A stretch of 64,000 nt of DNA from Caulobacterales bacterium (lineage in GTDB: Bacteria; Pseudomonadota; Alphaproteobacteria; Caulobacterales; Caulobacteraceae), in contig JACPDR010000007.1 in NCBI GenBank assembly GCA_016183935.1, positions 111,494 through 175,493 of the forward strand. The letters are read 5' to 3'. Numbering within the stretch: the stretch's first letter is position 1; the number at the start of each line of letters is the position of its first letter. This document shows, piece after piece, positions 36,879-47,237 of the stretch. The notes under the pieces were generated by a model. It saw only the letters and a program-made list of their open reading frames with translations. It was not told the DNA's origin and searched no databases. The position numbers and the translations under genes are program-made.

Positions 36879-37334
36879 GTGTCGAAGCCGCCGGACCTGC
36901 GGGTCCTGATCGTTGAAGACCAGGCTCTGCTGGCGATGGAGCTGGAATTGGTGCTGGGCGAATCCGGCTGCGACGTCGTCGGTTGCGCCATGGATCAGGC
37001 CAGCGCCCTCGCCATCGCCGACCGCGAACGTCCCGACCTGGCCCTGATCGACGTCAATCTCCTGGACGGCGTGACCGGCCCGCGCATCGCCCAGCGGCTG
37101 GTCGGCGGCTACGGAACCGCGGTGGTCTTCCTGACCGCCAATCCGGAACAGATTCCCGATGGATTCGCCGGCGCCCTCGGAGCCGTGTCCAAGCCGTTCG
37201 ACGAACACACCATCCGCGCCGTCGTCGACTTCGCGCGCCAGTTCATCCACCACCGCACGGTGGGCGAGCCGCCGCGCCGCTTCCGGCTGGCCCCCTGGCT
37301 GACCACGCCGCCCGCGGATATCGCGCCGCACTGA
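36879..37334 (+). CDS. Single-domain response regulator (CheY-like)
   Basis: 151 residues from GTG 36879; GTG 36876 is one codon upstream, and GGGGGA ends at 36872. The receiver domain is complete: acidic pair in 'RVLIVEDQALLAMELELVL', phospho-acceptor Asp in 'LALIDVNLLDG', Thr in 'VVFLTANPEQIP' and Lys in 'GAVSKPFDEHTIRAVV'. The C-terminal 30 residues are a basic tail with no output domain. It probably relays phosphate from the neighbouring kinase, as in alphaproteobacterial stress or cell-cycle relays. Confidence 0.85.
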   Translation: MSKPPDLRVLIVEDQALLAMELELVLGESGCDVVGCAMDQASALAIADRERPDLALIDVNLLDGVTGPRIAQRLVGGYGTAVVFLTANPEQIPDGFAGALGAVSKPFDEHTIRAVVDFARQFIHHRTVGEPPRRFRLAPWLTTPPADIAPH

Positions 37335-37364
37335 CCCGAAGCCCGCGCGGCGCGATCCTCGCCC

Positions 37365-38783
37365 TCAGTCGATCTTCAGCCGCACGAACACCATACCGCC
37401 GTCCGGGTCGCCGCCATAGACCGGCTCCAGCGCATCGGGGACGCGGTTCACGCTGTACAGCGCCCCGACGCCGAAGCGGACGTGTTCCGCCAGCCGCCAG
37501 TCATGCACCGCGCCGAAGGAGGCCTTGGAGACGGTATGGAGATCGCCGTGCCCGCCGCCCGCGCCCGGCAGCAGTTCGTCGGTCTCGATCCGCTCGGCCC
37601 GGGCGAACACCGTCCAGCGGTCGTTCGGGCTGACCGCGGTCTCCAGCAGCCACGCGTCCTTCGATTCATCGTGATCGTTGGTCTTGCGGCCCCACGCCAG
37701 GGTCGACGACCACCAGCCCTCCGCCCCCAGCCGGCGCGCATGGATCGCGCTGGCCGACCACTTGGTCTCGTCCTCGTCCGGCTCCAGCTGCTCCGGCGCG
37801 GTGACGTCGGCGTATGAGGCCTGCAGCGACCATTCCGGCGAGGGATTCCACGATCCGCGCACGGCCCAGCTGTCCAGCTCCGGCCGCTCGATATCGTAGC
37901 GGTCCTGATCCGGCTCACGGCCGCGGAACGACGACGCCTCCAGCTTGAAGCCGTCGTGCACCCAGCCCAGCGTCGCGACGCCAAAAACGATATGGGTCGA
38001 ATCCAGCCAATGGTGGGTGATCGGCGCCTCCGGGCTGTCCATGGCGCTCATGCGGTGCATGAAGGCGGGCGGTCCGAAGGCCGGCTCTCCGGGCAGGCCG
38101 ATGTAGGCGAAGACGCTGTCCTTGTTGGTCAGCCGCCGCGCGTAGCTGGCCGACAGCTCCATCACCAGCTCGTGCGGATGTTGGCGATCGATCAGCGGGT
38201 TGACCCCATCCGCCGTCTCGCCCGCCGCCAGCAGCAGCGGGAAGCCGTCCTTGCCCATGAACGGCTCGGGGCTGAGCATGGCCCGCAGGTTGAGGGTCGA
38301 ACCGTCGGCGAAATCGCGCCGCGCCGAACCCATGAGCATGCCGCCGACGAAGGTCTTCTCGTCGCCGCGCGGGCCGTTCTGCCAGTCATGGGTCAGATTG
38401 AGCAGGGCGTGGCCCATGAAGGACCAGTCGCCGCGCATGACATGGATGCCGCCGTGTTCCGACAGATCCGGCTGCCAGCTGGTGCCGGATGCGTCCCGGC
38501 TCATCGGCCAGGCGCCCAGCGGACTGGTCATGACGTGCGCCTCTCCACCCGCCATGGTCGACATGTCGTGACCCTGATGCGGGTCTTCGGGCGTCTGTGG
38601 AGAGGCGGCGGACATATCGTGGCCGGCATGCGGATCGGCTTGGGGCGTCGGAGCCGGGGCCGGAGTCGGCGCCGGGTCCTGCACCGGCGGCGCGGGGTGA
38701 TGGGAATGGTCTTGCGCCGCCGCGGGCAGGGCGAGGGCGAGCAGGGATGCGCCGGCGAGAGGCGCGAAGGAGAGGGCAGCCAT
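37365..38783 (-). CDS. Outer-membrane protein with a His/Met-rich N-terminus, probably metal-related
   Basis: 472 residues. A signal peptide (SLLALALPAAAQ) is followed by a His/Pro/Met-rich segment with 'DHSHH', 'HAGHDM' and 'HQGHDMSTM'. The rest alternates hydrophobic and polar residues as in a beta-barrel: 'GHALLNLTHDW', 'LELVMELSASYARRL'-like strands, 'TLAWGRKTNDHDESKDAW', ending 'GGMVFVRLKID'. Met/His clusters suggest Cu(I)/Ag binding. The next gene of the unit also encodes a Cys/His/Met-rich secreted protein. A copper-resistance role is inferred. The copC-copD pair lies 14 kb away. Confidence 0.75.
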   Translation of the reverse strand: MAALSFAPLAGASLLALALPAAAQDHSHHPAPPVQDPAPTPAPAPTPQADPHAGHDMSAASPQTPEDPHQGHDMSTMAGGEAHVMTSPLGAWPMSRDASGTSWQPDLSEHGGIHVMRGDWSFMGHALLNLTHDWQNGPRGDEKTFVGGMLMGSARRDFADGSTLNLRAMLSPEPFMGKDGFPLLLAAGETADGVNPLIDRQHPHELVMELSASYARRLTNKDSVFAYIGLPGEPAFGPPAFMHRMSAMDSPEAPITHHWLDSTHIVFGVATLGWVHDGFKLEASSFRGREPDQDRYDIERPELDSWAVRGSWNPSPEWSLQASYADVTAPEQLEPDEDETKWSASAIHARRLGAEGWWSSTLAWGRKTNDHDESKDAWLLETAVSPNDRWTVFARAERIETDELLPGAGGGHGDLHTVSKASFGAVHDWRLAEHVRFGVGALYSVNRVPDALEPVYGGDPDGGMVFVRLKID

Positions 38784-38842
38784 GGAGGCCTCCTGAATGA
38801 GCTTGGATGTGGCGCGGAAATATCGCCGCGCGCGGGCTGTCT

Positions 38843-39181
38843 TCAGAGGAAAGCCGGCCGGGGTGGATGCGGGTCAGGGGCGGGCCGCTCGCCGGCGGGC
38901 AGGGCCACCGGAAGGCCGGCGGTCGCCGGTCGAGGCGTGACCAACCTGGCGCGTTCGGGCGATCGCAAGGCCGGTTGCGTCATGACGGCGACGCAGCAGT
39001 CCATCGCTTTCATGGCCTTGCCCGGGGCAGGGGAAGGCGTCTCGAGGTCCGGATGATGCGCGGAGGCCTCGTGACAGGGTGGCGCGGAAGCGAGGTCGCC
39101 TTGGGCGTCCGCCGGCGCCGCGCCGATCATCAGCACCGCGAGGGCGCCGAGCAGCATCATCAGGGCCTGGACCACGCGCAT
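38843..39181 (-). CDS. Small secreted Cys/His/Met-rich protein (DUF2946-like)
   Basis: 112 residues. A signal peptide ends 'GAAPADA'. The mature part has 'PPCHEASAHHPDLE' and 'KAMKAMDCCVAVMTQ', so Cys, His and Met are frequent, then a Pro-rich tail. The composition resembles DUF2946-type accessory proteins found near copper outer-membrane genes. It is 59 bp upstream of the metal-related outer-membrane gene on the same strand, so co-transcription is likely. Periplasmic copper binding is inferred. Confidence 0.7.
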   Translation of the reverse strand: MRVVQALMMLLGALAVLMIGAAPADAQGDLASAPPCHEASAHHPDLETPSPAPGKAMKAMDCCVAVMTQPALRSPERARLVTPRPATAGLPVALPAGERPAPDPHPPRPAFL

Positions 39182-39212
39182 CGCGGCTAACTAGGGCGTG
39201 CGGGGCCCGGCT

Positions 39213-39770
39213 TCAAGCCAGACCTCCGGTGAGGTCGAGCCCCGGCGCCTCGGGCGGCGCGCCCCCGGGCGAGAGATCGAGCTGCATCAACGTCACGTCC
39301 AGCCAGCGGTCGAACTTCCAGCCCACCTGCCGGTAGACGCCCGCGTCGCGGAAACCCAGCGCGCGGTGCAGGGCGATGGAGGCGGCGCTGGTCTCGCTGT
39401 CGCTGATCGCCCCGATCACGTGCCGCAGACCCATGGCGCGCGCCCGTTCGATCAGAGCCTCCAGCAGGGCCCGGCCGACGCCGTGGCCGCGCGCCGCCTC
39501 CTCCACATAGATCGAGCCCTCGACCCCATAGCGATAGGCCGGGCGCGGCCGGAAGGGCGAGGCGTAGGCGTAGCCGGCGAACACGCCGTCGATCTCGGCG
39601 ACCAGCCAGGGCAGGCCATGCCGCTTCACGGCGGCGAACCGGCGCGCCATCTCGTCCCGTCCTGGCGGTTCGAGTTCGAACGTCGCGGTACCGTTCAGCA
39701 CCTCGCGCCCGTAGAGGGCGGCGATCCCGGAAAGGTCGTCCGCCGTGGCGTCACGGATTGTGCGGTTCAT
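39213..39770 (-). CDS. GNAT family N-acetyltransferase (phosphinothricin acetyltransferase-like)
   Basis: 185 residues. 'TIRDATADDLSGIAALYGREVL' is the family start, 'GYAYASPFRPRPAYRYGVEGSIYV' the middle strand, and 'EEAARGHGVGRALLEALIERA' the acetyl-CoA loop (Q/RxxGxG/A). 'IALHRALGFRDAGVYRQVGWKFD' is the PAT signature. It would transfer acetyl from acetyl-CoA to the amine of an amino-acid-like compound such as methionine sulfone or phosphinothricin. The true substrate is unknown. Confidence 0.88.
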   Translation of the reverse strand: MNRTIRDATADDLSGIAALYGREVLNGTATFELEPPGRDEMARRFAAVKRHGLPWLVAEIDGVFAGYAYASPFRPRPAYRYGVEGSIYVEEAARGHGVGRALLEALIERARAMGLRHVIGAISDSETSAASIALHRALGFRDAGVYRQVGWKFDRWLDVTLMQLDLSPGGAPPEAPGLDLTGGLA

Positions 39771-39864
39771 AGGTCGGCCCTGTCTGTCTGAACGTCAGCA
39801 ACCGTCACTGGATTCGGTGCGGGCCTCTGATAATATGCCGCCGTTATCCGGGGGAGACCAGACA

Positions 39865-40311
39865 GTGAAAACCACTATCCTGACGGCGGCCGTGGCCGGC
39901 TTGATCGCACTCGCACCACCGCCCGCGACGGCCCAGACCAAGCCAGGCATGGCGTCGGCGACCGTCGACATCCAGGTCTGCAATCGCAGCGGGCGGAACG
40001 CCACGGTGGCCATCTCATATGTCGAGGTCGGCACCGGCCAGTTCGTGAACCGGGGCTGGTACGACGTTTACGCCGACGCCTGCGTCGACCTGTTCAGCAC
40101 CGACAACGCCAACTTCTACATGTACGGCGACGCCACGGATGGATCGGGTCGCTCATGGTCGGGAAACCATGCGCTCTGCGTCCAGTATCCGGGCCCTTAC
40201 ACCTTCTGGTCCGACGGCAGCGAAACCTGCCCGAACGGCTATGAGACCCGTAATTTCGTGCCGATGCATGCCGATGAGACCGGCCCCTACGTCTGGACTC
40301 TCAACCCGTAA
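39865..40311 (+). CDS. DUF1036 family secreted protein
   Basis: 148 residues from GTG 39865 (site GGGGGAGA). A signal peptide ends 'PPPATAQ'. The mature part carries 'VQVCNRSGRNATVAISYVE'-type text (DIQVCNRSGRNATVAISYVE in the protein), 'GWYDVYADACVDLFSTD' and 'NHALCVQYPGPYTFW', with four Cys. This matches DUF1036, whose members start with VCNRS and usually have a CxxxxxG-W pattern. The function is unknown. ATG 39835 is a less likely alternative start. Confidence 0.82.
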   Translation: MKTTILTAAVAGLIALAPPPATAQTKPGMASATVDIQVCNRSGRNATVAISYVEVGTGQFVNRGWYDVYADACVDLFSTDNANFYMYGDATDGSGRSWSGNHALCVQYPGPYTFWSDGSETCPNGYETRNFVPMHADETGPYVWTLNP

Positions 40312-40335
40312 GGTCCGCGCCGGGCGAGGGAGCGG

Positions 40336-42516
40336 TCAAGCCCGCTCCCAGCCCCTGTCGATCGCCCACACCGCGAAGGCGTAGTCGTGGGCGACCTCCT
40401 TCAGATAGTCGAACCGGCCCGAGGCGCCGCCGTGCCCGGCCTCCATGTTGATCTTCAGCAGCACCGGCTTGCCCGAGGTCGTGGCCGGCCGCAGCCTGGC
40501 CACCCACTTCTCCGGTTCCCAGTAGGTCACTCGCGGGTCCGACAGGCCGCCAGTGGCCAGCACGGCCGGATAGGCCTTGGCCTCGACCTGGTCGTAGGGG
40601 CTGTAGCTCATCATGTAGTCGTAGGCCTCGGCGTCCTCGATCGGATTGCCCCACTCGGGCCACTCCGGCGGGGTCAGCGGCAGGGAGGTGTCGCTCATGG
40701 TGTTGATCACGTCGACGAACGGCACCTGGCCGATCACCCCGGCCCACAGGTCCGGTCGCATGTTGTTGACCGCCCCCATCAGCAGCCCGCCGGCCGACCC
40801 GCCCTGGGCCACGATGTTCCCGGCCCTCGCATAGTCTCGCGCGATCAGGTGCTCCGCCGCCGCGATGAAGTCGGTGAAGGTGTTCTTCTTGGTCATTTTC
40901 CGGGCGTTGAGGAACCAGTTCCAGCCCTTGTCCGAGCCGCCGCGGATATGGGCGATGGCGTAGATCCAGCCCCGATCGACCAGCGACAGCCGGTTGGTCG
41001 AGAAGCTCGCCGCCATAGGGATGCCGTAGGAGCCGTAGCCGTACAGCAGCAGAGGCGCCGAGCCGTCCACAGGCGTCGACTTGCGGCGCAGCACGGTCAC
41101 CGGGACCAGTTCGCCGTCCGCCGCGGGGGCGTTCAGCCGCTCGACCACATAGTCGGCCGGGTCGTGGCCCGACGGCACCTCCTGCACCTTGCGCAGGGTC
41201 CGCTCGCGGCTCTTCAGGTCGTAGTCATAGGTCGAGGTCGGCGTCGACGGCGAGTTGTAGCCGTAGCGCATGACCGTGGTGTCGAATTCCGACGCCCCGC
41301 CCAGCGACAGCGAATAGGCGGGCTCGTCGACGGCGATCTCGTGCTCGGCCCCGGCGCGGTCGCGGATGATGATGCGGGTGTTGGCGTCGGCCCGCTCCTG
41401 GCGGCCGATATAGTCCTTCACCAGCGCCACGGCCTCGATGTAACGGCCCGGTGTGTGCGGGACGAGGTCCGCCCAGTTCGCCTTGCCCGGAGCGGCGGTC
41501 GGGGCCTCGACGATCTTGAAGTCGATCGAGTCGTCGGCGTTGGTGCGGATCACCCAGCGGTCGCCCCAGTGGTCGGCGTCATAGAGCCGGGCCACGTGCC
41601 GGGGTTCCAGCACCACCGGCGCTGCGGTCGGGTCCGAGGCCGGAATGATCCGGGCCTCCGAGGTCTCCTGGTTGGCGATCGAGATGACCACGAAGGCGTC
41701 GTCGGCGGTCCGACCGACGCTGATGAACATGCCCTCGTCGGCCTCCTCGTAGACGAGAGCGGTCTCGCCGCCGCGCGCGGGGCGGCGGAAGATCTTGTCC
41801 GGCCGCCCGTTGTCGTCGCGGTTGGTCCAGAAGATCCACTGGCTGTCCGGCGAGAAGGTGAAGTTGCCGGTCGCTGACTGGATCGGGTCGGGCAGCACCG
41901 CCCCGGTGGCCAGGTCCTTCACATAGATCTGGTGCACCTCCGATCCCTGCGCGTCCTCGGCATAGGCGAACAGGGCGTGGTCGGGGCTGTGGTCCGCCGC
42001 CGACACTTCGGAATAAGCCTTGCCCGCCGCGAGGGCGTTGGCGTCGAGGAGCATGTGCGGATCGCCCGCGCCGGCGCGGGGCTTGCGCATGTAGCGGGGA
42101 TGCTGGTCCCCGGTCTTGTATTCGGTGAAATATTCCCACGGCCCGTCGGCCCGCGGCACGGAGCTGTCGTCTTCCTTGATCCGCCCCTTCATCTCCTCGA
42201 ACATCTGCGCCTGCAGCGGCAGGGTCGAGGCCAGCATCGCCTCGCGGTAGGCGTTCTCGGCGGTCAGGTGTTCCTTGACGTCGGCCTTGATCAGGGTCGG
42301 GTCGCGCAGCACCGCCTGCCAGTTGTCGTCCTTCATCCACTGGTAGTCGTCGACCCGGACCCGGCCCAGCTGTTCGATCCGCACCGGGATCTTCCTGGCG
42401 ACGGGCGGGACGGGCGTGTTCTGAGGCATCGAGGCTCCGGGAGTGCGGGCTTGGGCGGGGAGGGCGGCCGCGGCCAGGGCGGCGGCGGAGGTGGCGAGCA
42501 GGTCGCGGCGGTTCAT
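40336..42516 (-). CDS. S9 family prolyl oligopeptidase (oligopeptidase B-like), Tat-exported
   Basis: 726 residues from ATG 42516. A twin-arginine start (MNRRDLLATSAAALAAAALP) indicates export by the Tat system. The seven-bladed propeller domain spans about residues 70-430. The alpha/beta-hydrolase domain has 'GSYGIPMAASFSTNRLSLVDR', nucleophile Ser in 'VAQGGSAGGLLMGAVNNM', the Asp region 'LSDPRVTYWEPEKWVARLR', and His in 'NMEAGHGGASGRFDYLKE'. It should cut small peptides, with specificity for basic residues in oligopeptidase B. It is transcribed divergently from the trypsin-like gene, 95 bp away. Confidence 0.92.
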   Translation of the reverse strand: MNRRDLLATSAAALAAAALPAQARTPGASMPQNTPVPPVARKIPVRIEQLGRVRVDDYQWMKDDNWQAVLRDPTLIKADVKEHLTAENAYREAMLASTLPLQAQMFEEMKGRIKEDDSSVPRADGPWEYFTEYKTGDQHPRYMRKPRAGAGDPHMLLDANALAAGKAYSEVSAADHSPDHALFAYAEDAQGSEVHQIYVKDLATGAVLPDPIQSATGNFTFSPDSQWIFWTNRDDNGRPDKIFRRPARGGETALVYEEADEGMFISVGRTADDAFVVISIANQETSEARIIPASDPTAAPVVLEPRHVARLYDADHWGDRWVIRTNADDSIDFKIVEAPTAAPGKANWADLVPHTPGRYIEAVALVKDYIGRQERADANTRIIIRDRAGAEHEIAVDEPAYSLSLGGASEFDTTVMRYGYNSPSTPTSTYDYDLKSRERTLRKVQEVPSGHDPADYVVERLNAPAADGELVPVTVLRRKSTPVDGSAPLLLYGYGSYGIPMAASFSTNRLSLVDRGWIYAIAHIRGGSDKGWNWFLNARKMTKKNTFTDFIAAAEHLIARDYARAGNIVAQGGSAGGLLMGAVNNMRPDLWAGVIGQVPFVDVINTMSDTSLPLTPPEWPEWGNPIEDAEAYDYMMSYSPYDQVEAKAYPAVLATGGLSDPRVTYWEPEKWVARLRPATTSGKPVLLKINMEAGHGGASGRFDYLKEVAHDYAFAVWAIDRGWERA

Positions 42517-42611
42517 CGTGTTTGGCCCCCAGGCGGATTTGACCGCGGGACCTTGTGCGAGCGGCGGCGTCGCCGTCAAATGAACAAACGGACAAGGCCC
42601 GCTCAATCCTC

Positions 42612-43430
42612 ATGTTCGATCTCCAGACCCCGCCCGATCCTGTCCAGGAACCGCCCGTCGCCGCCCTGCAGGCTCCGTCATGGGACCTGACGGTCGGCCT
42701 GATCGCGGCCACGGTTCAGCTGGACCAGCGCAACGGAGACCAGGCCACCCGGCGCGTCGGCACGGGTTTCCTGATCGATGCGCCGCGGTCCGATGGCCAG
42801 CCGCGCACCGTCCTGGTCACCGCCCACCATGTGCTGGACGGCATGCCGGCGGCCGACGCCCGGATCGGCTGGCGCGTGGAGATGCCCGGCGGCGGCTGGC
42901 GATACGCGCCCGAGCCCCTGCGCATCCGCGAGGAGAACGGCGACCCGGTCTGGACCCGGCACCCGGAGCGCGACATCGCCGTCATGGAGGTCTCGGCCCC
43001 GCCGGCCTTCGCGCGCGCCGCCATCCCGCTGGGCTGGCTGGCCGAGGCCGATGCACTGGACGCCTGGCAGGTCGGACCGGGCGACGAACTGCTCACCCTC
43101 GGCTATCCGCGCGGCTACTCGTCCAATACCGCCGGCTTCCCCATCCTGCGCGTCGGCCGCATCGCCTCGTGGCCGCTGACGCCGATCGAGACCTTCCCGG
43201 TCTTCCTGCTCGATTTCCCGGTCTTCCCGGGCAACTCGGGCGGCCCGGTGTTCTGGACCCCGTCGGCGCGCAAGCTGCCCGGCACGGTCCAGCCCGAACA
43301 CCCCTTCATCGCCGGCGTGCTGGTGTCCGAAGTGCGACCCGGCGACGAGCCGCTCGGCATCGGGATCGTCGCTCACGCCGCCTATGTCCGGGAGGCGATC
43401 GCCCTGCTGGACGCCCCCGCCGGGCCCTGA
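42612..43430 (+). CDS. Trypsin-like serine protease
   Basis: 272 residues from ATG 42612. The catalytic triad is readable: His in 'TVLVTAHHVLDGM', Asp in 'HPERDIAVMEVSAP' and Ser in 'FPVFPGNSGGPVFWTP'. There is no signal peptide, and the N-terminus is Pro-rich. 'LLTLGYPRGYSSNTAGFPILRVG' lies in the S1 region. It resembles small V8/DegP-like proteases without PDZ domains. It would act in the cytoplasm unless exported by other means. No substrate is known. Confidence 0.85.
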   Translation: MFDLQTPPDPVQEPPVAALQAPSWDLTVGLIAATVQLDQRNGDQATRRVGTGFLIDAPRSDGQPRTVLVTAHHVLDGMPAADARIGWRVEMPGGGWRYAPEPLRIREENGDPVWTRHPERDIAVMEVSAPPAFARAAIPLGWLAEADALDAWQVGPGDELLTLGYPRGYSSNTAGFPILRVGRIASWPLTPIETFPVFLLDFPVFPGNSGGPVFWTPSARKLPGTVQPEHPFIAGVLVSEVRPGDEPLGIGIVAHAAYVREAIALLDAPAGP

Positions 43431-45215
43431 TCACCCCCCCAGCACGTCCACGCTCATCCGCTCCAGCAGGTCGCCGCCCTGGCCGACGGAGGCGAGCCGG
43501 CTCGAGGCGTGGCCCAGCACATTGGCGGCGTAGACCTCGTACAGCGCGATCCGCCCCTCCAGCCACACCGGATCGCCCTCGCCAGCGTCGAGAATCCTCC
43601 GCGCCGCCAGGGCCCCCTTGGCCAGCATCCAGCCCCCGACCACGTCGCCCATCAGTTTCAGATAGGCGTCGGCCCCCGCCAGCACGTCGGCGGCCCCGTC
43701 GGCCGAGGCCTTGCGGTCCAGCAGCCACAGGGTCGCGTCCTCTACGGCTTCGATGGCGTTGGCGAACCGCTCGATCGGCTTGCCTGAATACAGCCGCGGC
43801 AGTACGGCCAGCGTCGCCTTCATGTCGGCGATCACCTCGCGCGCCGACTGGCCGCCGTCCTGCCCCAGCTTGCGCCCGACCAGATCCATGGCCTGGATGC
43901 CGTTGGTGCCCTCGTAGATCGGGGCGATGCGGGCGTCGCGGTAGTATTGCGCCGCGCCTGTCTCCTCAATGAAACCCATGCCGCCGTGCACCTGCACGCC
44001 CAACGACGCCACCTCGACGCCGACATCGGTCGACCAGGCCTTGGCGATCGGGGTGAACAGGTCTTCCCGGGCCTTCCAGCGGCGGCGGTCTTCCTCGCCG
44101 GCGGCGTGTCGGGCCAGATCGGCGGCCACCCCCGTCGACAGGCAGATGGCGCGGGCGGCGGCGATCTTCGCCTTCATCACGGACAGGGTGCGGCGCACGT
44201 CCGGGTGGTCGATGATCGGGGCGTTGGCCTCGCCGGTCCAGGCCGACCGGCCCTGCCGCCGCTCCCGCGCGTAGTCCAGCGCCTGCTGATAGGCCCGCTC
44301 GGCGATGCCGACGCCCTCGACCCCGACCGCCAGCCGGGCCGCGTTCATCATCACGAACATATGGGCCAGGCCCTGGTTCGGCTGGCCGACCAGTTCCGCC
44401 GTCGCGCCCTCATAGGCCATGACGCAGGTGGGCGAGGCGTGGATGCCCAGCTTGTGCTCGACCCCGACCGGACGGAAAGCGTTGCGCTCGCCCAGAGTCC
44501 CGTCTGGCTTGACCAGATATTTCGACGCCAGGAACAGGCTGATGCCCTTCGGTCCCGCCGGCGCGTCCGGCAGCCGGGCTAGCACCATGTGGACGATGTT
44601 GTCGGTGGCGTCGTGGTCGCCCCAGGTGATGAAGATCTTCTGCCCGGTCAGGGCGTAGGTCCCGTCGCCGTTCGGAACCGCCGTCGCCGTCAGCGCCCCC
44701 AGGTCCGATCCCGCCTGCGGCTCGGTCAGCACCATGGCGCCGGTCCATTCGCCGGACACCAGCTTTGTCAGCCAGGTCGCCTTCTGCGCCTCGGTGCCGA
44801 CCGCCTCCAGCGCCTCGATCGCCGCCAACGACAGCATCGGGCACAGGCCGAAGGCCATGTTGGCCGCGTGCACTGTCTCATAAGCCGCCAGCTCCAGCGC
44901 CTTGGGCAGCTGCTGGCCTCCGGCATGGGCGGGGGCGGACAGGCCGGTCCAACCGCCCTCCGCGAACTGCCGGTAGGCGTCGGCGAAGCCCGGCGCGGCC
45001 GTGACCGCGCCATTGGCGTACGTCGAGCCCTTCTGGTCCCCGATCCGGTTCAGCGGCGCCAGCACGCCCTCGGAGAACTGCCCCGCCGCCTCGATCACGG
45101 CGGCCATCACCTCGGGGTCGTAGTCGGGAAAGGCCCCGGTCGCCGGGACGGCGTCGACGCCCGCCACCTCGGTCAGGGTGAAGATCAGGTCGCGGACGGG
45201 CGCGCGGTAGGTCAT
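43431..45215 (-). CDS. Acyl-CoA dehydrogenase (long, with C-terminal domain)
   Basis: 594 residues, matching the long acyl-CoA dehydrogenases of the DmdC/AcdA type with C-terminal extension, rather than the 380-residue class. 'VLTEPQAGSDLGALTATAVP' and 'KIFITWGDHDATDNIVHMVLAR' bind FAD and substrate. 'VHGGMGFIEETGAAQYYRD' and 'RIAPIYEGTNGIQAMDLVGRK' carry the conserved Arg and the catalytic Glu (YEGTNGIQ). It performs the FAD-linked dehydrogenation of an acyl-CoA. The substrate may be a branched, aryl or methylthio acyl-CoA. No other beta-oxidation gene is near. Confidence 0.92.
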   Translation of the reverse strand: MTYRAPVRDLIFTLTEVAGVDAVPATGAFPDYDPEVMAAVIEAAGQFSEGVLAPLNRIGDQKGSTYANGAVTAAPGFADAYRQFAEGGWTGLSAPAHAGGQQLPKALELAAYETVHAANMAFGLCPMLSLAAIEALEAVGTEAQKATWLTKLVSGEWTGAMVLTEPQAGSDLGALTATAVPNGDGTYALTGQKIFITWGDHDATDNIVHMVLARLPDAPAGPKGISLFLASKYLVKPDGTLGERNAFRPVGVEHKLGIHASPTCVMAYEGATAELVGQPNQGLAHMFVMMNAARLAVGVEGVGIAERAYQQALDYARERRQGRSAWTGEANAPIIDHPDVRRTLSVMKAKIAAARAICLSTGVAADLARHAAGEEDRRRWKAREDLFTPIAKAWSTDVGVEVASLGVQVHGGMGFIEETGAAQYYRDARIAPIYEGTNGIQAMDLVGRKLGQDGGQSAREVIADMKATLAVLPRLYSGKPIERFANAIEAVEDATLWLLDRKASADGAADVLAGADAYLKLMGDVVGGWMLAKGALAARRILDAGEGDPVWLEGRIALYEVYAANVLGHASSRLASVGQGGDLLERMSVDVLGG

Positions 45216-45346
45216 GGATCGGCTCTGCTCTCGAAACGTTGCCGACGTTCATGCCGCCTTGCCGCCGGGTCAGGCAAGGCGCGGCTTGGCGAACCATGTC
45301 GTCTGGGCCACGTTGCGGCTTCAATCCACTGGAGAGGGAGACGGCC

Positions 45347-45898
45347 GTGGCCGAACCGCGCAACCGATATTCGACAGTGTCGCTGGTCCTGCACTGGCTG
45401 ATCGCCGCCCTGGTGATCACCCAGATCGGGCTGATCGCCGCCCATGAGGCGACCGAAGGCTCGATCTCGCGCGAGTTCGTCAACCTCCACAAGTCAGTGG
45501 GACTCAGCATCCTCGTGCTGACCCTGGTCCGACTCGGCTGGCGAGTCGCCAATCCCGCCATTCCTCTGCCTGCGGCGATGCCGCGTTGGCAGAAGCTTCT
45601 GGCCCGGACCAACCACGTCCTGTTCTACGTCCTGCTCATCGCCATGCCGCTGGTCGGCTGGGCGGCGTCCTCGGCGGCGGGACGAGACATCGTCTGGTTT
45701 GGCCTGTTCGAATGGCCCCTGCTGCCCATCGGCGGCGGACGCGAGACGGCGGGCGAGCTGATGAATGTCCACGAAGCCGCGGCCAGGCTGCTGATCTTCC
45801 TCGTGGTCCTTCACATCATCGGGGCGTTGAAGCACCAATTCATCGACCGGGATAACGTCCTGCACCGGATGATTCCGCTGATCCCGCGCCGGCCGTGA
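45347..45898 (+). CDS. Cytochrome b561 family membrane protein
   Basis: 183 residues from GTG 45347, with the strong site GAGAGGGAG. Four helices: 'STVSLVLHWLIAALVITQIG', 'LHKSVGLSILVLTLVRLGWR', 'LARTNHVLFYVLLIAMPLVGW' and 'NVHEAAARLLIFLVVLHIIGAL'. The His residues in LHW, LHKS, NHVLFY and VLHI ligate two haems. It likely passes electrons between quinol and a periplasmic acceptor. Its stop overlaps the YceI-like start (GTGA). Cytochrome b561-YceI pairs are common and are thought to handle quinones or superoxide. Confidence 0.92.
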   Translation: MAEPRNRYSTVSLVLHWLIAALVITQIGLIAAHEATEGSISREFVNLHKSVGLSILVLTLVRLGWRVANPAIPLPAAMPRWQKLLARTNHVLFYVLLIAMPLVGWAASSAAGRDIVWFGLFEWPLLPIGGGRETAGELMNVHEAAARLLIFLVVLHIIGALKHQFIDRDNVLHRMIPLIPRRP

Positions 45899-46385
45899 AA
45901 CGGCGCGCGGTTCTCGCCGGGCTGCTGGCGCTCGCCCTCGGCGGCGCGACCCTGCCCCCGTCGTGGGTGGTCGTGCGTCAGGCCTCGACCATCGACCTGA
46001 CGGTGCGGGCCTTCGGCGGCTCCCAGCAGGGGCGGTTCGAGGACTGGCGGGGCGAGATCATCTTCGACCCCGACGCGCCCGAGCGTACCCGCGCGACGGT
46101 CCTGGTCCAGGCGGGCTCGCTGAGAATGCGGTCGTCGGCCCTGACCAGTCGCGCCCGGGGCTCCAACCTGCTCGATACCGCCCGTCATCCGGTCGTCCGA
46201 TTCGAGCTCCAATCTCTCCGCTCGCTCGGCGGCAGTCGCTACACGGCCCGCGCGGAGGTGACGATAAAGGGCCGGACCCGCCCGGTCAGCTTCCCCGTGG
46301 ACTTGCGCGTCACCGGCGACCGGGCGCATCTGGCGGGCGCGTTCACCTTGGACCGCACCCAGTTCGGAATAGGGACCGCAGGCGC

Positions 46386-47237
<852 letters not shown>

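Noticed and set aside
36761..36900. General stress response (EcfG-type) promoter between the kinase and response regulator
   Set aside because: I looked for GGAAC with a CGTT at suitable spacing and found no acceptable match.
45963..46385. Extended start of the TsaC-like protein upstream of 46386
   Set aside because: This stretch overlaps the intact YceI gene in another frame and has shadow-like composition.
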